Source of the DNA: Megalopta genalis
Taxonomy: Eukaryota; Arthropoda; Insecta; Hymenoptera; Halictidae
NCBI RefSeq assembly: GCF_051020955.1
Contig: NC_135014.1
Span: 26,959,221 to 27,023,220, forward strand
Length of the DNA stretch: 64,000 nt
Direction: 5' to 3'
The position numbers and the translations under genes are program-made. The notes under the pieces are model-generated. The model was not told the DNA's origin. It made no database searches and saw nothing but the letters and a program-made list of their open reading frames with translations. The stretch's first letter is position 1. The number at the start of each line of letters is the position of its first letter. This document shows, one piece after another, positions 1-10,500 of the stretch.

Positions 1-654
1 CTGCTTTGTTCATTACCGATACTTCGCAAGTGTCATATCGAGCCGTAACCAAACGAAATTTAGTAGCTTGTTGTCGGTGGTTCCGGCGCCGCGCCGAGCC
101 GCGCCGCGCCGGCAACCCTTTTCCGTCGATCAAAAAGAAAATCGTTTCGGGCTGCTGACACACAGAGAGCAGCGGCACGGTTCTTTTTTTTTCGTTTTTT
201 TTTTTCGTTTTACGAGACTTACATTCGTTACGTCGCTTTTCGCACGGCAATATAGCGGATTTTTTTTTTTTAGCACGATGCACGGCGGACACCGTGTTTG
301 CATTAGCCGCGAATTGCCTCCGACTATTGGATTGCAACATATAGAACGTTTTGTTTGGCATTTCACACGCTGCACAGCCGCTCCGGCATACCGCATCGCG
401 CCAGACTTATAAATAACAGATAAGATTTCTATCCGAGATTCCGACGGTCTCCGCGCCGCCGATTGATTTTCTTTTCGCTAGACCGTGAAGTTTTCGGTGC
501 TGCGCTGGAGAACGGAATTAAAAATGCATCGCGCCGATACGGTCCTGATTTTCGCGTGCTAGCTTTTATGAACACTTTTCGCCAACGGTGTGGCAATATT
601 TGTTTTATTAAAATGTTTTCGTTTCTTGTGTAGCGTCTGTTTAATAGCGACTAT

Positions 655-745
655 TATTATTATTACCTATTATTATTACTATTATTATTATTATTATTAT
701 TATTATTATCTATTGTCATTACAATTATTATTATTACATTAAAAA
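655..745 (+). repeat. (ATT)n microsatellite
   Basis: ATTATTATT runs with single-base interruptions. Confidence 0.9.
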
Positions 746-1284
746 TTGCATTGAAAAAAGAAAAACTAACCGTGTTAATAATTGTTTGGTCCATTGAACA
801 CCGGCCCCGTGTTGCACGGATGAATTTTACATCGACAATTTAATCAAAGAAGCTCTCTATCGTTGAGTCTTTTCTTTCGTTCGTCGCGAAGCAACGTGTG
901 AATTTTGCGATTATTTCGAATAATTGAAGAAGACGTATTGATAAATCTTGGTAAAAATAGACCGTTTGATATATCGCAACCCAATAGCGCGTTTATCTGT
1001 TCGAATACCGAGCTGAGCGAATTATAAACGCTACGTTGTCTCGCTCAGAAATCATGAAACAATAGCGATTAATCCTTTGCACCGCTGAGTTCGCAACGGA
1101 AGCATGTTTATGCGTAATGGACAATTAGGAGGATTTGCTTTTCGAAGGTACAACGATGACTTGCTGAACTAATTACACACATATATTACACGCCGTGCCG
1201 GCGCCTGTAAAATTAAACGGAACGCAGGCCGTCAGTGAAACCGTGCTATTTGCAGTGTTATTGTAAATCTGCATTTTTGATTAC

Positions 1285-1495
1285 ATATAATTATTATACT
1301 TTACTGTATAATATATATAATATATAATAATATATATATTATAGTAATATAATAGTAATATAATATTATATATATTATAGCAATATATAGTAATATAATA
1401 TATTATATATTAATAAGTTATAATAATTATTAATATATTATTATATTATATAATATATAATATATAATAATTATCTATTATTATTTTGCACTGTA
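1285..1495 (+). repeat. AT-rich simple sequence
   Basis: TATATAATA repeats, almost no G or C for 200 bp. Confidence 0.9.
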
Positions 1496-2334
1496 TTATT
1501 ATTTTAATTACATATATTCGCGAACTTCGAATTACAAACGAAAAAGAAGCAACCGAAAGACTGGAAATTTCGAGCGAAGAAATATTCGCGGATTTCTCTG
1601 ACGCTAATTAGCAATAACTTCGTTATTATTTGTTGAAAGACCAGCGAATAGTTCGATTACTTTTGATCGCGTTAAATAGCCAATTGCGAGGATAGATTCG
1701 AGTAAACTGCGAACGTAATTCGCTTCGGAAACGGCGAGCAAACGAGAGATCGTTGGCCGCGGATGAAGATCGTGGCCGCGTCCGTTCGTCGTGACTCGCA
1801 TTTGTCATCTTACTTCGAAGGGATAGAAGCGTCTAATTACATCGTACAAAAACCGTTCGCATGCCGGAAGCGTTTGTGTTCCAGTGCAAAGGATTAAATT
1901 GCTACGACACCGGAAGCCGGACACTTTTTCTCTCTCTCTCTCTCTGTCTGTCTGTCTCTCTGTCGCGCACAGAGCTCTGTGATCAACGTGTTGGTACATG
2001 TACTGGATCGATGGCCATACTGACAGACGTGTTTAAGCAATACGACGTAATCCATAGGATGCAATGTACCTACAAGGCATGCCGGACGCCAAAATGTCCT
2101 AGTAAATGTACGTATCGCTCTTTGTCCGCTGACCCTCCTACGAACAAACATTTACATACAATTGGCATGTGGACCGGACAAAAATTACAGTTTTTTCGTT
2201 CGTTCCTCGCTCCACGGTTCTCCTGTCTCGCGCGAATCTCTCCTGCCGAGAATTTGAACAATTAAGAAAATTTTCATATTTTATCCGAAGAATATGTTCG
2301 CGAAGCTCTCCGCGAATTTACTTGCGACGCGAGC

Positions 2335-2567
2335 ACAGCGATCTCTCTCCAATTAATTTCTCTCCGCGCTCAAGATCGCGCCGCAAAAATGGAAGCTTAC
2401 GGGACACGATTGTTCGAGCCTCTGCGGCTCGTTTTTACGCTCGTTGACAATCGGTAACCGTCATAAAAACGAGCCGCGCGGAGCCAAAGAACGATCGTGA
2501 CACCTCTTCCGAAATTGTTCGAAATTTTTGCACGCGACCCGAGCGCGAATTACGGAGATATCATCGT
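2335..2567. repeat. Foldback element family A, worn copy
   Basis: The arms read GATTGTTCGAGCC and GGCTCGTTTTTA facing their inverted copies, but the ends are diverged (CGCGCTCAAGATCGCGC type). Confidence 0.7.
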
Positions 2568-2800
2568 GCTCCCGAGATTCGGCGTTTCATTTTTAACGTC
2601 GATCGAATTTTCATTCGCCGTCCGTGCGATCGAAGCGCTCCGGAGATAAAATCCACGCCGCGACGACTAAAACGGTTCAGGTATTAGTGCTCGGTTCGGA
2701 CGTTATCGGCATAATCCGCGATCGCGTCGACTCAAATTCAATTTTAAGCCCGCGTCTCGCTTCGGCGAACGCGATTTCCAGGTGTACACATATACATATA

Positions 2801-3163
2801 CAGGGTGTCCCAAAAATGTCTCGCAATCCGAAAGTGGCGGGTTCCTCGGGTCGTTCGAAGCAGCTTCTTCCTTTACAAAAATGTTCTCCGAGGCACCGTT
2901 AACGAGTTATCAACGAAAAACAGTGACCAATGAGAGTCGAGTACGGCTGACGCGAGGCGGCCCAGCCAATGAGCGGAACCGGGCTTCGTGCGCTGGTTGG
3001 CTGGGCCGCCTCGCGTCAGCCGTACTCAATTCTTATTGGTCACTGTTTTTCGTTGATAACTCGTTAAAGGTGCCTCGGAGAACATTTTTGTAAAGAAAAA
3101 AGTTGCTTCGAATGATCCGAGGAACCCCATTTCTGGGTTGCGAGACATTTTTGGGTCACTCTG
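2801..3163. repeat. Foldback element family B, 363 bp
   Basis: It starts CAGGGTGTCCCAAAAATG and ends with the diverged inverse. Arms of about 150 bp pair around the centre, and both contain ATTGGTCACTGTTTTTCGTT or its inverse. TA precedes the left end, so a TA-target MITE is likely. Confidence 0.85.
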
Positions 3164-4200
3164 CTTATCGGGTGCGATTCAACTCTTTCGGATGCCCGCG
3201 GAAATCGTTACAAGGTTTCGTTCGCTAATGATTTATGCGCCGCCCGACGTTCGTTGTGTCTCGTCGGTCCCTCATCGACCAGCGTGAACCGGAACACACA
3301 CACATACTTACCGAGATTGCGGACGGCCGACCGTACAAACGACAACTGAACAAACGTTGGAAACCAGTTGGCAAAGTATCATACAAAAATTCGCGAAGCC
3401 GTGGTGCAGCGGACGCAACAAGCCCCGAGGAAAGTCATTTTCAAAAGCAACAACGGGCGAGAACAAAGCGGAAAACAGAGATGCACGCAGACGCAAAACA
3501 AACCAGGAGAAAATGCGGATCTTCTTCTTTTTTCTTTCTCCGACCGAGTGAAAATGAGACCGTTCCTCAGCAAATGAGCGTAAAACAAACAAACAAACCA
3601 AAATAATTAACTCGTCCTACCTGTGTTCGCACAGCGGAACCGATGATTGCGAAGCGAAACGTGCGAATCGATTACGACGTGCGCGTGCGAACAATTTTTG
3701 AATGTTCGATTCGGCATAGTTTTCACCGAGTCTTTCCGTTTCGCTCGAGACTCGAATATTCTTCCGACAAGCGCAGAGGTTGTTGGACATTCTGGAAACA
3801 TACTCGCGCATACATCGCGGCGAGTATATTCCGCGGAACGAGACAAGGTTGGCATGAATCAGCGCTGCCGGCAGCGAGAGAGAACAGACCGGAGTGTCTT
3901 TCGTAAAGAATCCACGCAGCTCGCTGTACACCGGCTTATGAATCTTTAATGAGATACATATTTCTCAATGAAATATCTCTCTTTCGCCAAGGTGACGGAT
4001 TAATAGTATCAAGGAGATCGTTTAGGTCGATGGAGATCGATCGGCCGATCCGCGCCGCGATTCGTCTGAAAGGACATCGAGATCCAGGAATGAATACACG
4101 TTTCTGAAATTATCGCGCAACGACGTCGATCGATTTATCGCGATCTAGCAATCGTATACGTTCCTGAAATTATCAACGACGTCGATCGATTTATCGCGAT

Positions 4201-4560
4201 CGATAAACGCGAAAGAGAGCGCCGCGTATTCGTTCGCGCGTTTCGCGACGGAATCGGCGCTTTGAACGCGAGCGAATGCGATTTCTATGCGTTTTCAATG
4301 CAATTATTTTAGATTTCTATTATCGAAACGCTGTTTGCCCATCGGTAATTACTTGTATCATTGAATTCACTTGCATCATGATCGATAAATGCGAAAGAGA
4401 GCACCGCGTATTCTTTCGCGCGTTTCGCGATGGAATCGGCGCTTTGAACGCGAGCGAATGCAATTTCTATGCGTTCTCGATGGGATTATCTCAGATTTCT
4501 ATTATTGAAACGCTGTTTGCCGATCGGTAATTACTCGTATCATTGAATTTCCTGCATCTA
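4201..4560 (+). repeat. Tandem duplication, 181-bp unit
   Basis: GATAAACGCGAAAGAGAGCG at 4201 recurs with few changes at 4382. Both units contain GAATCGGCGCTTTGAACGCG and end near TGCATC. A shorter duplicated motif (ATCGATTTATCGCGATC) lies just upstream. Confidence 0.85.
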
Positions 4561-5858
4561 TACGCGGTGCGATTGTATGCACGTCGGAACGATGGAAGAA
4601 CACGCTCGGATTTGCAATCGACGTCGATGACTAGACACACGGCGGATCATTCTGCGAAATGGAAAATCGTCCGCCTCGATCACTATGAAAGAAGCAGAAG
4701 AAAAATGCATTTTCACATTCGTTCGTAAATTTAACGAGTTGCGAATAATGCGACGCGAAAGTAATACTTTCTTCGAATCTTCGATCGTTCTTTCGATTGT
4801 TCTCGCATTTCGGCCGCTCGGTTTTCTCATACGCTATTTCTAATTTTCTCAAATATCCGCTAAATGTCCGTGATATTCGGATATTTAATTTAACCACGTT
4901 CTACGTACAAGCGAATATCCCATTGATCCGACCGAGCGGAATCGTAAAATTCGCCGTTTCCGCGGCATTTTCTATGCAAAACTCCCGGAACGTTCGTGCC
5001 TCGCCGCGCATTTGCCACGACACTGTGCCGCGCGGCGTTACGTATCCGCAACAAGAGCAACATTCCGCCAAAAATAGTTTTCCTCGCTCGCGTCCACTTG
5101 AGAGTCTACACCGTGCAATGCTAACGCGCGACACCGTTGGCCCCCGAAGTTCGTGTCGACTGGGGAGTTCCACCGCGGAAACCAACCCTCCGGGGTAAAA
5201 CTGCGAAGTCGACGGGCGACGCAAGGAGGCCAAGTTTGCGCCACTGTAACCATGATTACAGCTGGTATGCGAACAGTAGATAAGATTTTAACTTGAAACG
5301 CGTTAATCCGCGCGCTCCACTTTGCTCGCGATGCATACGCCGGGCGTCTGTCGGCTCGCGAAGCGAATCTTTCGGGCCGCGCCGGTCGAATCGTTCGGCT
5401 ACCGTTGGTCGCAGTGGAATTAAATAATTATTACAATTGGAATCGACTGCGAGGTGTCGCGAAATTCCAGTTAATAAATACATCCGCGAAATTAATCCGA
5501 AATTTAGTTGCAACGTTAAACAGCATTTTGGCCGGAGCAATTTCTTAAATTCAGGATTTCAGCGACTGCAACGGGATTGGTTGTATGACGATGCTGTTCC
5601 GCGTAATGCGATCATCGTTAAGGGATTTCTTGCGAAGAGGAGCGTTACAGTTTTTAATCCTAAACTGATGAGGTACTTTACGATGCGGCCCGATTCTTTC
5701 CTCCGCGTAATCAGATTCGAGAACGGGAACAAAAGGTCCAAGATAACGCGGAACGCGTTCACTTAAATAGACTTTCTAGATTCTCTTTCTCTCTCTTTCT
5801 TCCAGACGTTTTCACAGTTTTACGCGTCGGTTGCTCGTATTTCCCGTGAACGTTACAA

Positions 5859-5893
5859 ATACAGCAATGTCTCTCTAATTGACGCTCGAATTC
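5859..5893 (+). repeat. Foldback family A, terminal fragment
   Basis: ACAGCAATGTCTCTCTAATT followed by GACGCTCGAATTC matches one end of family A. It abuts the inverted-arm structure starting at 5894. Confidence 0.75.
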
Positions 5894-6278
5894 TCTGGGA
5901 GAAGTTGATCCACCATTTAATCTACAAAGTGTCCCAAAAATGTCTCGCAATCCGGAAATGGCGGCTTCCTCGGATCATTTGAAGCAGCTTCTTCCTTTAC
6001 AAAAATGTTCTCCGAGTCACCGTTAACGAGTTATCAACGAAAATACAGTGACCAATGAGAATCGAGTACGGCTGACGCGAGGCGGCCCAGCCAACCAGCG
6101 CGCGAAGCCCAGTTCCGCTCATTGGCTCGGTCGCCTCTCATTGGTCACTGTTTTTCGTTAATAACTCGTTAACGGAGCCTCGGAGAACATTTTTGTAAAG
6201 GAAAAAGTTGCTTCGAATGACCCGAGGAACCCGCCACTTTCGGATTGTAGATTAAATGGTGGATCAACTTCTCCCAGA
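5894..6278. repeat. Foldback family B copy with extra perfect 34-bp outer arms
   Basis: The inner part (about 5928-6244) is family B. Outside it, 5894-5927 and 6245-6278 are exact inverse copies of each other (TCTGGGAGAAGTTGATCCAC and on), which the other copies do not show. Confidence 0.85.
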
Positions 6279-6348
6279 TTTTATCGCGCTCGACCGTCAA
6301 CGAATCGGGACATCGAAAGTTCGGGTCTCCTCTGCGCAAGAAATCCCG

Positions 6349-6656
6349 GCTCTAAAAACAGCGAAACGTCTTAAAAACGATCTCCAACCTAAACATTTTC
6401 GATCCAAGAGTGCCGCGGGCCGCGATGAAGCTACCCTAAAATCTAGTAAACGCGGCGACACCCTTCACCGGTGGAATTTCGCGAGATCCATCTTGTCGGA
6501 TGCTCTAAAAACAGCGAAACGTCTCAAAAACGATCTCCAACCTGAACATTTTCGATCCAAGAGTGCCGCGGGTCGCGATGAAGCTACCCTAAACTCTAGT
6601 AAACGCGGCGACACCCTTCACCGGTGGAATTTCGCGAGATCCATCTTGTCGGATGC
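6349..6656 (+). repeat. Tandem duplication, 153-bp unit, in probable 3'UTR
   Basis: Two units (from 6349 and 6502) differ at only a few positions. Each starts GCTCTAAAAACAGCGAAACG and ends ATCCATCTTGTCGGATGC. It lies 120-430 bp past the stop codon of the gene. Confidence 0.92.
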
Positions 6657-6779
6657 GCCGGTCCGGCGGCGGATCTCCTTAATACTGTTATCCGGTGAGC
6701 GTGCGGTACACGTGGTAGACAATTTACGAAGCCCGGTTGCGGCCCGTGGTCGTACATCCCCGTCGTTTCTACTGACCTT

Positions 6780-7502
6780 TCAGACATCGATCTCCTGACC
6801 GACGTCCCGGAAGTGCAGGTCGGCGTACTGCATTATCGTCGGCGCGGACGGCGATCGTCCGTCACCGAGATTCGACGACGAGGACAGCCGATTTTTCGAC
6901 TTATTGCGGGTCTTGGTGTCGCCGCCGGGGTCCGCGTAATACGTGCTCTCCCCTTGGCTGCGGTTCGACCGCCGTTCCCAGATCTGCTGGCGCGCGGCCG
7001 GGTTTAACCTGTGGTACTCGGTCGGGCACTCCGCGATGTTGTCCTCGTAGTAATGGGGATAGGCGATCTTACAGGTCTCGGGTATGCCGAGCTCCTGGAC
7101 CTGATGGAAGCTGGTCTCGCAGGCGCGCTCGCCTCGCCTCTGCTTCGACTTCCGGTCGGCCCTCTTGTGCTTCCTGTACTTCTGGCCCCGCTCGTTGCCG
7201 CGGCTGGCGTGCCGCCGCGGCTGCCTCGCGCCGTCGTGGTTCGTGTAGTTCTGCTGGTCCTCGTCCGGATGCACCGCCGACAGGTGATTGACGGTCTCGT
7301 GGTGCGGCAGGGTGGACGGACGATTGTTAGCGTGGACGAAGGAGTTTTGCAAGGGGCTAACTATCGAGGAGTGGTAGAGGCTGCGCGTTAGTGGCAGTGT
7401 TAGTTGGCTCGAACTGTTGCTCGGTAACGGGTAGCTGTACTGCTGCATTTCCTGCCGGTGCTGCTGCTGATAATGTTCTTTGTAGTTGTATAGGCTGTCG
7501 GT
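6780..7502 (-). CDS. Exon 9: terminal coding exon with PDZ-ligand C-terminus
   Basis: The 723-bp exon begins in phase 0 after GCCTGTTGCAG and ends with TGA at 6782-6780, giving 240 residues. It starts TDSLYNYKEHYQQQHRQEMQ (Gln/Tyr-rich), contains a strongly basic stretch (GQKYRKHKRADRKSKQRRGE), then YPHYYEDNIAECPTEYHRL. It ends PTIMQYADLHFRDVGQEIDV. YADL resembles a YxxL signalling or sorting motif. The last three residues I-D-V fit a class II PDZ ligand (hydrophobic-x-hydrophobic), suggesting anchoring to a PDZ scaffold at cell junctions (inference). GC content is clearly higher than in the flanking introns, as expected for coding sequence. Confidence 0.94.
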   Translation of the reverse strand, partial: TDSLYNYKEHYQQQHRQEMQQYSYPLPSNSSSQLTLPLTRSLYHSSIVSPLQNSFVHANNRPSTLPHHETVNHLSAVHPDEDQQNYTNHDGARQPRRHASRGNERGQKYRKHKRADRKSKQRRGERACETSFHQVQELGIPETCKIAYPHYYEDNIAECPTEYHRLNPAARQQIWERRSNRSQGESTYYADPGGDTKTRNKSKNRLSSSSNLGDGRSPSAPTIMQYADLHFRDVGQEIDV

Positions 7503-10500
7503 CTGCAACAGGCACGGTTAGTCGGTGGAAGTTCAGCATCGCGCGGGGAACGGGGGGCAAGGGGGGGGGGCGAACGTTAGTGCCGGGTACGTATCGTGAA
7601 CAATCAGGAGGTGAAATACTATCCCCGTTTCCCGCGGGCCGATCCCCGGTTTTATTTTTTTGCAACGCCCGGATTCCGGACTGGTTTCTTTTACGAATGT
7701 TAACGCGTCGAGCGCGGCTTTCCGTTCGGGCGGCGGCCGTTATTTTTTAACATTGGTACTGCCGGTCTCGTGAGCCGATGACGGCGAAAAAGGATTCGTT
7801 GTGTCAAGGTTACCATGAGTCGGTGTCGTCCAAACGATAAGTTATGGCAAGGTTATTACGCGTCGTCCAAGCGGTAGGTTCGCTGACAATTCCTGGGAAC
7901 TACAACGCCAAACGAAAAGTGCAGTAATGTTTCCCTAATTCGCGCGCGGATCGCGCTAAAAAGTGGCCTACTTGGGAAGAGGGGATACGATTATTCGAGC
8001 CGTCTATAGTTGTTGGCGATCGGTAACTATAACAACGAGCCAATCGTATCTCTTTTTCTCAAATTGTCCATTTTCGTGCGCGATCTGAGCGCGAATTAGG
8101 GAGAAATTACTGTGCACTGTCTGCCCAAAGAGGCTGACGCCGCGCTCAACGGGTTAATCGACTCTCTCCTCGAACGAAAACCGAACGCATTCTGTTTTTT
8201 TCTATTCTATGTGGCGCATCAGTGAATATTTTCTGCTTACTTTTTCCTATTCCGGTTTCTTTCGTTTCGGTGTCTGAAAATTCTTGATTCGATGCATCGT
8301 CGTTTCCGTCGCTTTTCTTTTAATCGAAAAGACATTTCTTTCGCGGCGAAAGTTTACATTAGAAAGCTAAATGAAGCACATTGGGGCAACTCTATTGTAA
8401 CTCTATTTGTGACTCTCTCAGCATCTGATGGATCAAAATGATAAAAACAACTTTCGTCCCGAAACCGAGACTTTCGAGATTTTCAGGAAAGATGAGACAT
8501 TATTTTCTGTACTTTCGGAGGGGCTTATCTTCTGAATAAATATCTATAAATCCCGGAATGTCTGAATACGTCCTCCGACGTATTTAATGCAGCCGGGTGA
8601 AATTGAACGGCGAGTTACGAGTCGGTAACTCCGCTCATAATGCAGATACAACTGAAAATACGACACTTCGTGTTCCACATAGAATGAATAATCTCACTGC
8701 TCTTTCGCTTCGTCCGCGGGGCGGAATGATATTTTAAAAAGATGTATCAGCTTTCCGGAGAACGTGGAGCAACCGAAGAGTAAACGAATGACAAATATTT
8801 GGGACTGGTCGATAATAATTAAAATAATAATATTTCGATCGCTTCCGGCGCGACGAAGCGCGTCGGCGAACTTCGTGCTTCGAATCAATTATAATCGATT
8901 GAATCACCTTAAAACCGATTAAATCGATGCTCAAGAATCGCCGAAGAAGCTTGCGTATTCGATTCGAGCAAGACAAGAATCTCTCGCGATGAAAATAAAT
9001 TTTGAAAACCGATCGAAAACGGAGAAGAACGAATCGAATCGAACCGTCCGCGTAAAAACGCCCCAACTTCGAGTACATTCGATCGACTATTTTCTCGCTG
9101 TTCCACTGACTTCTAAATAAGAAGTCCGACTGCAAGGTGTGTAATTCAACTTCAAGATGATCCGGTAGGTCCATTTGCAAGAAGGCAAGTTAAATTGACA
9201 CGACGTCGGCGGAGGCAGCAATTTTCTTTGAATCGCGACAAGTTCTCCAGATTTTTCCGGGCCGCGTCCGCAGTTTGTAAGCCGCGAAAGGAGCAAACAT
9301 CTTTTTAAAATTTCTGCGCGACAACGATTTGAACCTTTCATCCTGAATGCTGAGGGGATTGGCATCGGTCTTCGAGGAGAGAGAGCGCCTTTTCGCGTCG
9401 TTTCGCGTCGTTTCGCGTCGTTTCGCGTCGCGTCGAGGCGGTGTCTTCGAGAGGATCGAAATAATATTTTACCTCCTTTATGGATAAGGTTTAAAAGCTC
9501 ACCCTTAAGCGCGCGCGCTCGTACGCGCGTGACTGTGTGTCTGATGGTGGCTGTGTCAGTGAGAACTTACTTGATGCGCGGCCGACATACACAAGGACGG
9601 TCGCTACATAGGTGGCCAGATCCAGCTTAGCAGGGAAAATATGATTTCCGATTATAATTCGGCTTCCAGTAACTCTACCTCCTATTTGCTCGAAGCTGTT
9701 GTTTTATATCTATTGCGGACACGTAAATCGTACTCATGCAGTTGGTGCGATGCTAATTATTATATCGGTGCTTAGGGGAGAGGATTTATACTTCGCGTGC
9801 TCGATCATTCGTTGCTGCTGCATCCACGCTTTACGTTATACCTCGCTATCGCTCCGAATTATTTAATAATACTGCGAACAAATCGGTCCTTGCCTTTTGT
9901 AAACTGTAAGCTGAGATATTTTGTTGCTGTATAAATAACGTGGCAGAAGGCTCGCGATACCACTGTACGAGTATCTCTTTACTTGGTGAAAAAGTATAGC
10001 TTTTGAAAAAGTATGAAGGTCGACATATCGAAAATAAGCTCTTGAAAAATTATATTGATAATTATCTTGGAAATATTCTTGAAAGAAATAATACCTTTAG
10101 TAAGTAAATTCTCCCCAATTGTCCCTCGGCTTGTATACAAAAGTGGACAATTTGGGAAGAGGAGACACGATTGTTCGAGCCACGCGATTCGTTTTTATAA
10201 TCGCCGATTTGTCTACATTATTTATTAGTCTACAACTATAAAAACAAGCCGCGAGACTCCAAAATAAACTCTTTCCAAATTGTCCATTTTTCTTGACAAG
10301 CCGAGGGACAATTGGAGAGAATTCGTTGTTGTTTCTAGCAGATCTGGTGCAGAGATCATGCAGCGAATAATTAAAGATTATCGCTCGACTGTTCCAAACA
10401 GGAATAATATTCGAATAATTGACAATATTTGGCGGAGGTTCGAACCGTTCGAATCATGTATCCCGAATATGTCTGAAAATGTCTCGAACATTTCGGAAGA

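Larger units (their letters stand above)
1..6779. other. Downstream flank and probable 3'UTR region
   Basis: No second gene is supported here. It holds the 3'UTR of the minus-strand gene to an unknown extent. No AATAAA lies on the minus strand close to the stop; an ATTAAA at 5922-5917 is the nearest variant seen, and it sits in an inverted-repeat arm. The rest is ATT and AT simple repeats, two copies of the 360-bp foldback family, one worn copy of the 220-bp foldback family, a 181-bp tandem duplication and a 153-bp tandem duplication. Confidence 0.6.

Noticed and set aside
6813..7750. Plus-strand frames opposite exon 9
   Set aside because: Shadows of the GC-rich coding exon; no independent coding features. 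The same applies to frames opposite exons 6 and 8.
9571..9625. Possible 55-bp cassette exon in intron 8 (minus strand, ctaag acceptor, GTAAGT donor)
   Set aside because: Flanking exons are phase 0 and 55 bp would shift the frame; no pyrimidine tract of note.
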